Positions 1 to 9,169 of a stretch of DNA of 64,000 nt are shown here, one piece after another. Position 1 is the stretch's first letter. Each line of letters opens with the position of its first letter. The DNA is taken from positions 1-64,000 of the forward strand of contig CAINLR010000161.1 of assembly GCA_903850425.1 (NCBI GenBank), read 5' to 3'. The notes beneath the pieces were generated by a model. It ran no database searches. It had not been told where the DNA came from and saw only the letters and a list, made by a program, of their open reading frames with translations. Source of the stretch: an uncultured Verrucomicrobia subdivision 3 bacterium. Its GTDB lineage: Bacteria; Verrucomicrobiota; Verrucomicrobiia; Limisphaerales; UBA11358. Made by a program: the position numbers and the translations under genes.

Positions 1-107
1 AGCGAAATCTGGCGCCCAAGCGATACGTCTGGCGCAAGAAGGGTGAGGAAATTCTGGCCAAGATTTCCAAAGCCCGGGCGGCCCAAGTCGCCACATCACC
101 GTTATGA
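1..107 (+). mobile_element. C-terminal end of an IS630-like transposase (cut by window start)
   Basis: The frame beginning at base 3 is open from the window edge to a TGA at 105-107 and encodes a 34-residue tail containing KRYVWRKKGEEILAKI followed by Ala/Arg-rich residues. The pattern of a Trp in a YVW motif followed by EEILAKI and a basic end is typical of the C-terminus of IS630/Tc1-mariner-type transposases. Only the tail is visible, so the active site and the terminal inverted repeat cannot be checked. It lies just upstream of a degenerate 21-bp repeat array and a receiver fragment, which would suit a local rearrangement. Family assignment is from motif memory and is moderate. Confidence 0.5.
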
Positions 108-149
108 CCCCTCATTTACAGAACACTACACTAGTGCCACCCGCTGGCC

Positions 150-338
150 CAATACTCCCATCTTTGGGTGCAATACTCCGATTCCCCGGACCAATACAGC
201 GAAGGCTAGGACCAATACTGCGGAGTCTAAGACCAATACTGCTGAGTCTAAGGCCAATACTTCGCACTTTTGGCCCAATATTGCGGACTCTGGGTCAAAT
301 ACAGCGATCTTTCTCGGTCAGACACCGGTCTTTTCCGG
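150..338. repeat. Degenerate tandem 21-bp repeat array (about 9 units)
   Basis: A CAATAC core recurs at 150, 171, 192, 213, 234, 255, 276 and (as aAATAC) 297, exactly every 21 bases, with a more decayed unit at 318. The best conserved units read CCAATACTGCGGAGTCTAAG. As 21 is divisible by three, every frame encodes a 7-residue repeat; the frame that runs into the downstream receiver reads TNTAESK. A second array with the same period and a CCAAT-containing core lies at 44682-44974. Function unknown. Confidence 0.85.
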
Positions 339-387
339 CCGTAAACCGAGCTTTTTTATCAACCAACTGAACATTATTAACCGTTTG

Positions 388-825
388 ATGATGATTTATA
401 TCCTCGAACCAATGCGGCTGGTGCCTTGCCGGAAGAACGATGTGGCCCACGGCCGTGGCCAGCGAATCTTGTTGGTGGACGATGAACCGGCATTGACGCT
501 GGCCCTGCAGCGGCTGCTGGAGCGGCTGCAATATCAGGTCACGGCCAGCAACAGCGCCACCGAAGCGCTGGCCTTGTTCGGCAAAAATCCCGGGGCCTTC
601 GAGCTGGTCATCACCGACTTGACCATGCCGGAAATGAACGGTCTGGAGGTCGCGCGCCAAGTGCACACCTGGCGCCCGGAGTTGCCGGTGCTCTTGGTCA
701 GCGGGTTCGCCCCGGACCTGACCCCGGACCACCTGCGCGCGGCTGGAATCCGGGAACTGCTCATCAAACCAGTCTCCCTGCCCGCGCTCGCCAAAGGGCT
801 GCAACGCGCGCTGGCGGGCTCTTAA
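388..825 (+). CDS. Orphan receiver domain protein, possible remnant of a hybrid kinase
   Basis: A single response-regulator receiver of about 120 residues with LLVDDEP (acidic pair), phospho-acceptor Asp in LVITDLTMPE, the Ser of LLVSG and the Lys of LIKPVS. ATG codons at 388, 391 and 412 are all possible; the frame is open upstream through the 21-bp repeat array, so the start is uncertain. The receiver closely matches the C-terminal receiver of the giant hybrid kinase at 9170-16093 (shared RLLERL, ELVITDLTMPE, NGLEVAR, LPALA). The GRGQRILLVDDEP lead-in is what normally links a kinase ATPase domain to its receiver, so this may be the 3' stump of a hybrid kinase. It converges with the next gene, 8 bases away. 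Confidence 0.7.
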   Translation: MMIYILEPMRLVPCRKNDVAHGRGQRILLVDDEPALTLALQRLLERLQYQVTASNSATEALALFGKNPGAFELVITDLTMPEMNGLEVARQVHTWRPELPVLLVSGFAPDLTPDHLRAAGIRELLIKPVSLPALAKGLQRALAGS

Positions 826-833
826 CGGCCCCG

Positions 834-2000
834 TTATGGATTCTCGGCTTCCGGGCTTTCCACAAACAGCGGTTCCTTGATGCCGGAGACGCGGGCGAAA
901 TTTTTTATTTTTTCCAGCGTCATCTCCGTCAGATGATTGCCGGCGCACAGAATCAGGATGCCATCATTGGTTTCGATGTTGGAGCACAGCACCATGCCGG
1001 GCGCCAGATCACAAATCGCAATGGGGATGCTGCCCGCCCCGGCCTCCCGGCTGGCCACGGCCACGCCATAATATTCGCGCACGGCCATCAGCAACGCCGG
1101 GTCATAACAACCGAGGCGCGTCTGCATTTCGTTCAACGCCTGCAACCGGTTCACGCGCTCAGTTTGCAGGTGCGCGAGGTCGGCGAGAATTTTCAGCAGG
1201 CGCGAACCCAACGGCAGCGCCTCGCCCTTGACCGCATCTTGCGGCAGGCCGGTGCCGTCGAAATTTTTATGCTGATACCGCACGATGCGGGCCACGCCCT
1301 CCAGCCGGGGAATGTTCGCCAGCAGCCGCGCGGCGGTTTCCGGCAACTGCGCCACGATCTGTTCCTCGACCCTGGACAAGAGGCCGCCGGCGCGGGCGCG
1401 CAGCAGCAGCTCCGGCGGCACGGTGACATTGCCGATCGGTGCCAGCATGATCGCCAGCGGAATCTCCCAGTCGTTGTCGGCGTGGAATTTTTTGGTCAGG
1501 CGGTTGATGAGGTCGCGCATCGTCTGCCCGCGGCCAAACGCCTGCGGTTCCATCATCGAGAGAATATCGGTCAGCAGCTTGATGCTGCCGTTCAAGGTTT
1601 TATTGAGCAGCTCTTTTTCGGCGGTGACGAGCCGGTATAACGTGAGCGCATCCTCAATCGCCTTGCCCAAGATTTCCGGCGCGCAGGGCTTGGTGAGAAA
1701 ACGAAAAATATTCCCTTCGTTCACCACTTTGATCGCGCCCTCCAAATCGGCGTTGCCGGTGAGCATGATGCGGACGGTGTCGGGCGCGCGTTCCCGCACA
1801 AGGGAAAGAAACGTGATGCCGTCCATGCGCGGCATCTGCCGGTCGGACAGGACGACGGCGAACGGCCCGTCCTCCGCGATTTTATGCAGGGCGGCTTCGC
1901 CACCCTCGGCGGTTTCCACCTGGAATTTGCGGCGGAAATTGCGTTCACACGACGCCAGCAGGTTGGGATCGTCGTCCACGAACAATACTTTTTCAGTCAT
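834..2000 (-). CDS. Response regulator with degenerate HD-GYP domain (RpfG-like)
   Basis: 388 residues. A receiver occupies residues 4-118 (acidic DDD at 9-11, Asp53 in LSDRQMPRMDG, Lys104 in FLTKP). The C-terminal part resembles the RpfG/HD-GYP family: HKNFDGTGLP at 244-253 corresponds to the family's HHE-x-x-DGxGYP loop. The place where the metal-binding His-Asp pair should sit reads AFGRGQTMRDL, so the HD motif and several metal ligands appear lost and c-di-GMP hydrolysis is doubtful. It starts 15 bases after the receiver-HDOD gene stops, so the two are probably co-transcribed. No clear Shine-Dalgarno is visible before ATG 2000. Confidence 0.8.
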   Translation of the reverse strand: MTEKVLFVDDDPNLLASCERNFRRKFQVETAEGGEAALHKIAEDGPFAVVLSDRQMPRMDGITFLSLVRERAPDTVRIMLTGNADLEGAIKVVNEGNIFRFLTKPCAPEILGKAIEDALTLYRLVTAEKELLNKTLNGSIKLLTDILSMMEPQAFGRGQTMRDLINRLTKKFHADNDWEIPLAIMLAPIGNVTVPPELLLRARAGGLLSRVEEQIVAQLPETAARLLANIPRLEGVARIVRYQHKNFDGTGLPQDAVKGEALPLGSRLLKILADLAHLQTERVNRLQALNEMQTRLGCYDPALLMAVREYYGVAVASREAGAGSIPIAICDLAPGMVLCSNIETNDGILILCAGNHLTEMTLEKIKNFARVSGIKEPLFVESPEAENP

Positions 2001-2015
2001 AAAAATAATTTTGTT

Positions 2016-3215
2016 TCAAGGTTCAACCGCCTCCCGGCAGTTGTCCCGCCACATTTCAATCCGCCCGGCCAAACCTAGGCTGGTCAAATAGGTGGTGTCA
2101 AGCTGCGGCACGGGCACCTCGGTGCGGGCCGCCGAAAATTCATGGGCAAAAACATCGGCGACGTGCACCGCGATGGCCGGTGAAAATTCCGGCGTGTGGC
2201 ACCGCGCGGGCTGGTGGTGCAGGGCCACCGCCTCGATGATGGGATTGGGCAGGCCCCACAACGCAAGCAGATACGCGCCGACATCCGCATGCGTGGCCCC
2301 GAAAAATTCCATTTCCACCTGCCAGACCGGGAGATTCTGCTGATCGGACTTGGCGATGACCTCGGCGTATTCTTCCGGCAGGCCGGACGCGAGGATCAAC
2401 TGGCCCACGTCATGCAGCAATCCCGCCAGAAAACATTGCTCCTGAATTTTAAGCTCCTGGCGCTCCGCCTGCGCTACGCGCCGGGCCAGCCCGCCGGTCA
2501 GCCAGGAATGTTGCGCCAGGGCATCCAGCGAAAACAACTTGCACATGGCCTGCTCATACTGCGAAAAAATCCCCGCCGCCAGCGCCAGCGAGCGGATGGT
2601 GTTCAACCCCAGATAGACCGCGGCTTCCGTGGGGTTGTTGACCGGCTGCGCCAGGCCGAAAAACGCGGAGTTGACGAGCTGCAAAATTTTCACCGTCATG
2701 CCGATGTCGCGCGAAATGATTTCGCCGACGCGCTCCACGGATGGCGAATCCTTCCGCAATTCCTCGGTGAGCTGATTTTGCAACGCCGGCAGGATCGGCA
2801 GGTTTTTGATGCGCGTGGCCAATTGCTTGAGCCGTTCGTTGCCCAGCAGGTCGCGCAAGGCGAGCGAGCGGGTGATGGCTTTACGCAGTTCTTCGGGATC
2901 GCACGGCTTGGACAAATACTGATGCGCCGGGCCGACGAGCCGCAAGATGGCTTCCGGCCCCGCCTGGCCGGACAAAATAATGCGCACGGTCTGCGGATGC
3001 CGCTTGAGCACTTCGTTCAACAGTTGCGAGCCATCCATGCCCGGCATCATCATGTCGGAAATCAAGATGTCCACCGGCTGCGTGGCCATGAAGGCGAGCG
3101 CCTGCGCGCCGCTCTCCACAAAGTTCATGTCCCATTCATGGCGCATGGGCCGCAGCAGCCGTTGCAATCCTTGCAACAACCGCGGCTCGTCATCCACGAA
3201 TAAGAGCGTTTTCAT
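2016..3215 (-). CDS. Response regulator with HDOD output domain
   Basis: 399 residues. The receiver spans about 1-120 (LLFVDDEP, Asp54 in ISDMMMPGMDG, SG, Lys in YLSKPCDPEEL). From about residue 140 an HDOD domain follows: IKNLPILPALQNQL, the SxDIGMTVKILQLVNSAFFG segment and LLHDVGQLIL. HDOD domains are HD-related regulatory modules without proven catalysis, usually in signalling and stress control. The Asp53-type receiver is intact, so phosphorylation by a neighbouring kinase is plausible; the kinase at 3381-5840 ends 165 bases upstream on the same strand. Confidence 0.9.
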   Translation of the reverse strand: MKTLLFVDDEPRLLQGLQRLLRPMRHEWDMNFVESGAQALAFMATQPVDILISDMMMPGMDGSQLLNEVLKRHPQTVRIILSGQAGPEAILRLVGPAHQYLSKPCDPEELRKAITRSLALRDLLGNERLKQLATRIKNLPILPALQNQLTEELRKDSPSVERVGEIISRDIGMTVKILQLVNSAFFGLAQPVNNPTEAAVYLGLNTIRSLALAAGIFSQYEQAMCKLFSLDALAQHSWLTGGLARRVAQAERQELKIQEQCFLAGLLHDVGQLILASGLPEEYAEVIAKSDQQNLPVWQVEMEFFGATHADVGAYLLALWGLPNPIIEAVALHHQPARCHTPEFSPAIAVHVADVFAHEFSAARTEVPVPQLDTTYLTSLGLAGRIEMWRDNCREAVEP

Positions 3216-3380
3216 GCTGCCTGCTTTAAAAAAAATCGCCGCCGGGAGCGCCCGGCTGGCAGACGACTTGGGACAGGGTTGGCGCCCGCACGATCCATGT
3301 CCCCAAGATTGTCACAAACTGGCGACTGGCCGCCGCTGCCCAGTATTCCACCGGCTACCTGCTGGCAACGTGCTGCTAAA

Positions 3381-5840
3381 TCAGAATTTTGCAAGGAGAT
3401 CATCAGCCAGATTTTCCGGCACCGGCGGCGCGGCCGCGACCGGCGTGGCATTGGGTTTCAACGGCAGGCGGAGGATGAACGTGGTGCCCTTGCCCGTCTC
3501 CGTTTCAAAAGTCGCGGTGCCGCCGTGCCGGTTGACGATGCAGCCGTAGATCATGGCCAACCCCTGACCGGTGCCTTTGCCCACATCCTTGGTTGTAAAA
3601 AATGGCTCGAAAATTTTCGGGCGCACGGCTTCGGGAATGCCCGTGCCGGTGTCCGTCACCCGCACCTCGACAAATTCACCGTCGTGCCGGGTTTGCACGG
3701 TGATCAGCCCTTTTGTGTCGGGAGTTTTTTTGACGACGTCGCCGATGGCGTGCGCGGCGTTGACGATGAGGTTGAGAATGCACTGATTGAATTCGCCCAG
3801 AAAACACGGCACGAACGGCAGGTTCGGCTCCAATTCCAATTTCACCTCCGCGACATATTTCCATTCGTTGCGCGCGACCGTGACCGTGCCCTCGATGGCC
3901 TTGTTCAAATCCGCCGGCGTTTTTTCCTTGCCGCCCGGATGCGAAAATTCCTTCATCGCCCCGACAATTTTGCTGACGCGCGCCACGCCTTCGAGCGTTT
4001 CGTTGAGGGCCGACGGAATCTGCTCGTAAAGATATTCCAGGTCGCTGTCGGCCAGAATTTCCTCGTTGCGCGCCAGCAATTCCGGCGTGACCGCGCCGGC
4101 TTTGGCGGCGGCGAGCAGGGCTTCGTGGCTTTTCAAAACCTTGATGATGGCGGCGAAGGAATCTTTCACGAAGCGCGTGTTGTCGCCGACGTATTGCGTG
4201 GGCGTGTTGATTTCGTGGGCGATGCCGGCGGCGAGCTGGCCGATGGATTCCAGCTTCTGCGACTGGCGCAATTGCAGCTCCATCATCTGCCGGTCCAGTT
4301 CCGCCTGTTTGAGCGCGGTGATGTCGCGCGAAATGCCCACCAACCCGGTGATCTTGCCGTCCGCCCCGGCCAGCGGCACCTTGGTGGAAGACACCCAAGT
4401 GGCTCCTACCGCCGCGTCCGATTTTTCCACGAGGCCCAGGAGCGGCTTGCCGGTGGCCAACAGACACCGCTCATCCACCAGCTTCTGGCGGGCCTGCATC
4501 GGCGGAAAAAAATCCGCATCCGATTTGCCAATGGCCGCCTCTGGATTCGCCAGTCCCAGATGCAGGGCGAGCGCGCGGTTGACGCGGGTGAACCGGCTGC
4601 TGACATCCTTGAAATAAATATGATCCGGCAGGTTGTCCATCAACGCCTGCAACAGGTCGCGTTTGTAGGCCAGCTCCTGCTCGAATTTTTTACGCTCGGT
4701 CAGGTCATGGATGATGGCGGTGAAAAACTTCGCCGCTGCCACCGACCATTCCGAGAGCGACAGGTGCAGCGGGAATTCACTGCCATCCTTGCGCCGGCCC
4801 TGCACTTCCACGGTTTTGCCGATGACGTGCCGCTCGCCACCCGACTGCACCCGCGCCATGCCCGCCAAGTGGCCGGCATGATGACGTTCGGGCAACAACT
4901 GCGTCATGGGCTGGCCCAGAATTTCGCTTTCTGCGTAGCCGAAGATCCGTTCCGCACCCGGGTTCCAGCCGATGATGTTGCCCGCGCTGTCGGCGCTGAC
5001 GATGGCGTCGCTGATGGAGCGCACCATCGCGGCGTAACGCGCCTCGCGTTCGCCTAGCGCCTGCTCAATCTGCTTGCGCTTGGACACATCCTGCTTGATG
5101 GCGATGAAGTTCTGGATTTCCCCGTTCACATCGCGCACCGGCGTGATGGTCATCTCCTCAAAATAACAACTGCCGTCCTTGCGCTGGTTGACCAGTTCAC
5201 CCTGCCAGACATTGCCGGTGAGGATCGTCGCCCACAAGTCCGCGTAAAATTTCGCGGTTTGCCGTCCAGATTTCAGCACGCGCGGATTTTGCCCGATGGC
5301 TTCGGCGGCGGTGTAGCCGGTCAGCTTGGTGAAGGCGTGGTTGACCCAGATGATTTTCCCGTCCCGTTCCGTGATGGCGATACCGTTGGCCGCCGATTCC
5401 AGGGCGGAGGTCAGCAGCCGCAACTGTTCCGCCACCAGCGTGCGTTCCGTTTCGGCGGCCAGGTTGACGCCCTCCTGCCGGAGCAACCGCGCCCGCACCG
5501 CCGCCAATAATTGCTCCATGGTGAACGGCTTGTGGAGATAGTCATCCGCCCCCAGATTCATGGTCGCGCGCGCGCCCGCCGCCTGCGGTTGGCCCGTCAT
5601 TAATATCACCGGCACCGCCGAAGTCTCCGGATGCCGCCGCAATTCCGCCAACAGTTCCAGCCCGCCCATGCCGGTCATGTGGACATCACTCACGATCAGA
5701 TGGGGCCGGTGTTGGAAGGCCTGTGCCAATCCATCCGCGCCATCCCCGGCCGCGTGAACCTCGTAGCCCGCCCGCCGCAACGTGACTGTCACCGCGCCGC
5801 AAAACGATGCTTCATCATCAATGACCAGGATTTTTTTCAT
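3381..5840 (-). CDS. Hybrid sensor kinase: receiver, three PAS domains, HisKA, HATPase
   Basis: 819 residues from ATG 5840, where the receiver begins ([10 protein letters not shown]); the longer open frame upstream has no domain support. Order: receiver 1-120 (Asp52, LMTG, Lys in LHKPF), PAS about 150-270 (contains [10 protein letters not shown]), PAS about 285-410, PAS about 415-545, HisKA with phospho-acceptor His542 in GIAHEINTP, and HATPase with [16 protein letters not shown] and GTGQGLA boxes. There is no transmembrane segment, so it senses cytoplasmic signals or is driven through its own N-terminal receiver. The divergent ethylene-receptor-like kinase starts 365 bases away. Confidence 0.9.
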   Translation of the reverse strand: MKKILVIDDEASFCGAVTVTLRRAGYEVHAAGDGADGLAQAFQHRPHLIVSDVHMTGMGGLELLAELRRHPETSAVPVILMTGQPQAAGARATMNLGADDYLHKPFTMEQLLAAVRARLLRQEGVNLAAETERTLVAEQLRLLTSALESAANGIAITERDGKIIWVNHAFTKLTGYTAAEAIGQNPRVLKSGRQTAKFYADLWATILTGNVWQGELVNQRKDGSCYFEEMTITPVRDVNGEIQNFIAIKQDVSKRKQIEQALGEREARYAAMVRSISDAIVSADSAGNIIGWNPGAERIFGYAESEILGQPMTQLLPERHHAGHLAGMARVQSGGERHVIGKTVEVQGRRKDGSEFPLHLSLSEWSVAAAKFFTAIIHDLTERKKFEQELAYKRDLLQALMDNLPDHIYFKDVSSRFTRVNRALALHLGLANPEAAIGKSDADFFPPMQARQKLVDERCLLATGKPLLGLVEKSDAAVGATWVSSTKVPLAGADGKITGLVGISRDITALKQAELDRQMMELQLRQSQKLESIGQLAAGIAHEINTPTQYVGDNTRFVKDSFAAIIKVLKSHEALLAAAKAGAVTPELLARNEEILADSDLEYLYEQIPSALNETLEGVARVSKIVGAMKEFSHPGGKEKTPADLNKAIEGTVTVARNEWKYVAEVKLELEPNLPFVPCFLGEFNQCILNLIVNAAHAIGDVVKKTPDTKGLITVQTRHDGEFVEVRVTDTGTGIPEAVRPKIFEPFFTTKDVGKGTGQGLAMIYGCIVNRHGGTATFETETGKGTTFILRLPLKPNATPVAAAPPVPENLADDLLAKF

Positions 5841-6205
5841 CAAAATAAAAGGCCGGGCGTGGGGCTGTTGGCCCCAAGACCGCAGATTGGCATCGGTGAA
5901 ACACGTCGCCACCTGAAGCAAAATATCGGGCGCGGCCGGACAACCGGCGAGCACCGGCCACAGGCTGATCTGGCGGCCGGCCGCGCGCCGGAAATTTTAT
6001 TTCCGCTTGGCGCATTTTTATTTCGAGCGTAAGTTCGCCGCATGATCCATGATGGCTGCAACCGCGCAACTGCCAGCCGGGATGCTTCGTCCCCGTTCAA
6101 ACACCCGTTGGAAAACCCGCATCGGTTGCCGCTTCGCCGGGGGAGCGTCGCCAATTGGTCTCAAGTTTCCCGCCCGTCAACCGATGACTAAGATTGAACC
6201 TGCCT
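5841..6205. other. Divergent intergenic region between two kinase genes
   Basis: 365 bases separating two outward-facing operons, so it should hold both promoters. I see a perfect 6-bp stem with a 5-base loop (TGGGGC-TGTTG-GCCCCA) at 5860-5876, within the leader of the minus-strand gene, and GC-rich short palindromes near 5930-5990. No convincing sigma-70 boxes and no coding signal were found. Confidence 0.5.
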
Positions 6206-8734
6206 ATGCCACATAAAACCCGTCGCCTGGTGTTCGCCGTTGCCTTGATTGTCCTCAGCGCGGCGGTGGGTTGGGCTTTGGGTTCCGCGCCGCAACCAGC
6301 CGCAGCGTTGGCAGCGGCCAGCCCCGGCCAGGACGCGCAGACGGCCATGGACATGGCCATGCCCGGCAGTTTTTTCAATCCCGGCCCCTTCATGCCGCAC
6401 GGCGGCTGCTACCTGTGGACGCAAAGCCTGATTCTCCTGCACACGCTTTCCGACGGGGCCATCGGCGTGGCGTATTACTGCATCCCCATCATCCTGCTTT
6501 ATTTTGTGCGGCGGCGGCAGGATTTGAAGTTCAAATGGATCTTCGTGTTGTTTGCCGCGTTCGTCATGGCGTGCGGCACCACGCATCTGATGGAGGTCTG
6601 GAACATCTGGCACGCGGATTACTGGCTGGCCGGCTTCGTCAAAGCCTTCACGGCGCTGGTCTCGGTGGGCACCACGCTGCTGCTCATCAAGCTGATGCCG
6701 GTGGCGCTCGCGCTGCCCAGTGCGGAAGAATTGCGCAAAGCTCATGCCGAACTGGAAATCCGCGTGATGGAGCGCACGGCGGAACTGGCGCAAACCAACC
6801 GCAGCTTGGTGGAAGAAATCACCGAACGCAAACGCACCGAGGCCGGGCTGATCGAAAGCGAGCGGCGCTACCACGATTTGTTCGCCAACATGAACGAGGG
6901 GCTGGCCCACTGCCGGATGATTATTGAAGGCGACCGGCCGGTGGACTTTGTCTATCTCGCGGTCAACGACATGTTCACCACGCTGACCGGATTGAAAGAC
7001 GTGGTTGGCAAACGAATCACGGAACTCATTCCCGGCATCCGCGAGAGCGACCCGGATTTTTTTGAAATTTACGGCCGGGTGGCGATGACCGGGAAGCCGG
7101 AGAAACACGAGCAGTATTTGAAAGCGCTGTCGGCGTGGCTCGCCTTGTCGGTGTATAGCACGGAGCCGAGTTGCTTTGTGGTCATCTTCGATGTCATTAC
7201 CAAACGCAAACAAGCGGAAATCGCGCTGCGGGAGACGAACGAATACCTGGACAACCTGTTTAAGTATGCCAATGCCCCCATCATTGTCTGGGATCCACGA
7301 TTTCACATCACCCGTTTCAACCACGCCTTTGAATCCTTGACGGGGCGAACCGCCGCCGAGGTCATTGGCCAGTCACTGGAAATCCTCTTCCCGCCTGGCT
7401 TGGTGGAAAGCTCGATGGCGCTGATCAAACAAACCACGGGCGGCGAGCGCTGGGAGACCGTGGAAATTTCCATCCGCCATCGCGACGGTTCCGTGCGCAC
7501 GGTGCTCTGGAACTCCGCCACGATTTTTGGCGCGGACGGAAAAATGCCGATGGCGACGATTGCACAGGGCCACGACATCACTGAGCGCATACAGGCGGAG
7601 ATGGCGTTGCGACAAAGCGAGGCGGTGTTACGCGAGGGGCAGCGCCTGGCCCGACTGGGCAATTGGGAATGGAACACGGCGACCGGACAGCACACGTGGT
7701 CGCCAGAAATCTATCGGATCTACGGCCGCGACCCGGAACTGGGGCCAGCCGGCGTCCCGGAAGTTTCGCAATACTTTGCTCCCGAAAGCTGGGCCGGTTT
7801 GAACGCCGCAGTTGAGCAGGCCCTTAAACACCACAGTGCCTATGAATATGACGCCGAAGTGGTGCGACCAGATGGCACGCACTGCTGGATCACAGCCCGC
7901 GGCGAGGCGTGGCACGATGCCAGCGGGAAAATAACCGGCCTGCGTGGGACAGTTCAGGACATCACCGGGCGCAAACTGGCCGAAGATAAAATCAAACACA
8001 CGGTGGCCGACCTGGAACGCTCAAACAAAGAGCTGGAACATTTCGCGTATGTCGCCTCGCATGATTTGCAGGAACCGTTGCGCATGGTCTCGAGCTACAC
8101 GCAACTGCTGGAGCACCATTACGCCGGCCAGCTCGACGACAAGGCCAGAAAATACATTCACTACGCGGTGGATGGCGCTGTCCGCATGCAAACGCTGATC
8201 AACGACCTGCTGACCTATTCCCGCGCGGGCCGGCGCGGCAAGCCGATGGAACCCACCGATGCCCACGCCGTGCTGGGCGAGGCGCTTCGGAATCTGGCGG
8301 TCACGATCGGGGAAAATCATGCCGTTATCACCAACGACGATCTGCCGACCGTGACGGCCGATGCCTCGCAACTGGCGCTGCTGTTCCAAAACCTCCTCGC
8401 CAACGCCATCAAATTCCGGCGCGCCGAGCTGCCGCGCATCCATGTCTCGGCGCGGGCGCATGACGGCATGTGGTTGTTCGCCGTCCAAGACAACGGCATC
8501 GGCATCGAGGCGCAATATGCGGAACGGGTCTTCGTGATTTTTCAGCGCCTGCACACCCGCGAAGAGTATCCGGGCACCGGCATTGGCCTGGCGGTCTGCC
8601 AGCGGATCGTGGAACGGCATGGTGGCAAAATCTGGTTTGAATCCCGGCCCGGGAACGGCACTACATTTTTCTTTACAATGCCAGGCAATCCGGTCAAAAC
8701 CTCAATCGAGTTATCACCCGCCTCAGCCTTATGA
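6206..8734 (+). CDS. Membrane sensor kinase with ethylene-receptor-like N-terminal domain
   Basis: 842 residues from ATG 6206. After a signal-like first helix, three membrane helices (about 76-165) match the ethylene-binding domain of plant ETR1. The key ETR1 residues Asp25, Tyr32, Ile35, Pro36, Cys65 and His69 align without gaps to Asp83, Tyr90, Ile93, Pro94, Cys123 and His127 (constant offset 58); Cys/His are the Cu(I) ligands in ETR1. A Met/His/Cys-containing loop (MDMAMP, MPHGGC) precedes it. Then follow PAS domains at about 215-330, 345-465 and 470-590, a phytochrome-type HisKA (His619 in SHDLQEPLR) and HATPase. It ends in an ATGA overlap with an Rcp1-like receiver gene, its likely partner. 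Ligand in this organism is unknown. Confidence 0.9.
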   Translation: MPHKTRRLVFAVALIVLSAAVGWALGSAPQPAAALAAASPGQDAQTAMDMAMPGSFFNPGPFMPHGGCYLWTQSLILLHTLSDGAIGVAYYCIPIILLYFVRRRQDLKFKWIFVLFAAFVMACGTTHLMEVWNIWHADYWLAGFVKAFTALVSVGTTLLLIKLMPVALALPSAEELRKAHAELEIRVMERTAELAQTNRSLVEEITERKRTEAGLIESERRYHDLFANMNEGLAHCRMIIEGDRPVDFVYLAVNDMFTTLTGLKDVVGKRITELIPGIRESDPDFFEIYGRVAMTGKPEKHEQYLKALSAWLALSVYSTEPSCFVVIFDVITKRKQAEIALRETNEYLDNLFKYANAPIIVWDPRFHITRFNHAFESLTGRTAAEVIGQSLEILFPPGLVESSMALIKQTTGGERWETVEISIRHRDGSVRTVLWNSATIFGADGKMPMATIAQGHDITERIQAEMALRQSEAVLREGQRLARLGNWEWNTATGQHTWSPEIYRIYGRDPELGPAGVPEVSQYFAPESWAGLNAAVEQALKHHSAYEYDAEVVRPDGTHCWITARGEAWHDASGKITGLRGTVQDITGRKLAEDKIKHTVADLERSNKELEHFAYVASHDLQEPLRMVSSYTQLLEHHYAGQLDDKARKYIHYAVDGAVRMQTLINDLLTYSRAGRRGKPMEPTDAHAVLGEALRNLAVTIGENHAVITNDDLPTVTADASQLALLFQNLLANAIKFRRAELPRIHVSARAHDGMWLFAVQDNGIGIEAQYAERVFVIFQRLHTREEYPGTGIGLAVCQRIVERHGGKIWFESRPGNGTTFFFTMPGNPVKTSIELSPASAL

Positions 8735-9168
8735 AACCCATTGAAATCCTCCTCGTGGAAGACAACCCCGGTGACGTGGACCTGGCGCTTGAGGCGCTGG
8801 CCAGCGGCAAAGTGAGCAACATCCTGCATCATGTCGGCGATGGCGAGCTGGCCATGGCCTTCCTCCGCCAGCAGGGCAAATATGCCAGCGCGCCGCGGCC
8901 CGACTTGATCCTGCTGGACCTCAACATGCCCAAGAAGGACGGGCGCGAAGTGCTGGCCGAAGTCAAGGCCGACCCGGACTTGAAACGCATCCCGGTGGTG
9001 ATCCTGACCACCTCCCGGGCCGAGGAGGACATCCTCAAAACCTACAACCTGCACGCGAACTGTTTCATCACCAAGCCGATTGACCTGCACCAGTTCATCA
9101 AGGTGGTGCAGGCCATCGAGGAATTCTGGCTCACCATCGTCAAGCTGCCGCCGAATGGAGAAACTTAA
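8731..9168 (+). CDS. Rcp1-like single-domain response regulator
   Basis: 145 residues, one receiver only. It carries [13 protein letters not shown], the phospho-acceptor Asp in [20 protein letters not shown], and Lys in [11 protein letters not shown], the signature of the Rcp1/CheY-like family that pairs with phytochrome-type kinases. The start overlaps the stop of the ethylene-receptor-like kinase by four bases (ATGA), and the downstream giant kinase starts two bases after its stop, so the three genes form a tight operon. Lacking an output domain, it is probably a phosphate shuttle to another protein. Confidence 0.92.
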   Translation: MKPIEILLVEDNPGDVDLALEALASGKVSNILHHVGDGELAMAFLRQQGKYASAPRPDLILLDLNMPKKDGREVLAEVKADPDLKRIPVVILTTSRAEEDILKTYNLHANCFITKPIDLHQFIKVVQAIEEFWLTIVKLPPNGET

Positions 9169-9169
9169 T

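Noticed and set aside
104-370. Plus-strand frame over the first 21-bp array as a protein
   Set aside because: Same reason: the periodic DNA forces the repetitive frames; only the receiver downstream shows real coding features.
295-948. Minus-strand long open frame over the orphan receiver
   Set aside because: Shadow of the receiver and HD-GYP-like genes on high-GC DNA; composition (Arg, Gln, Gly runs) is that of an antisense frame.
3279-5057. Plus-strand 592-codon open frame opposite the PAS kinase
   Set aside because: Long antisense frames are common in GC-rich DNA; the residues are Arg/His/Gly-rich and no domain is recognisable, whereas the minus-strand kinase is unambiguous.
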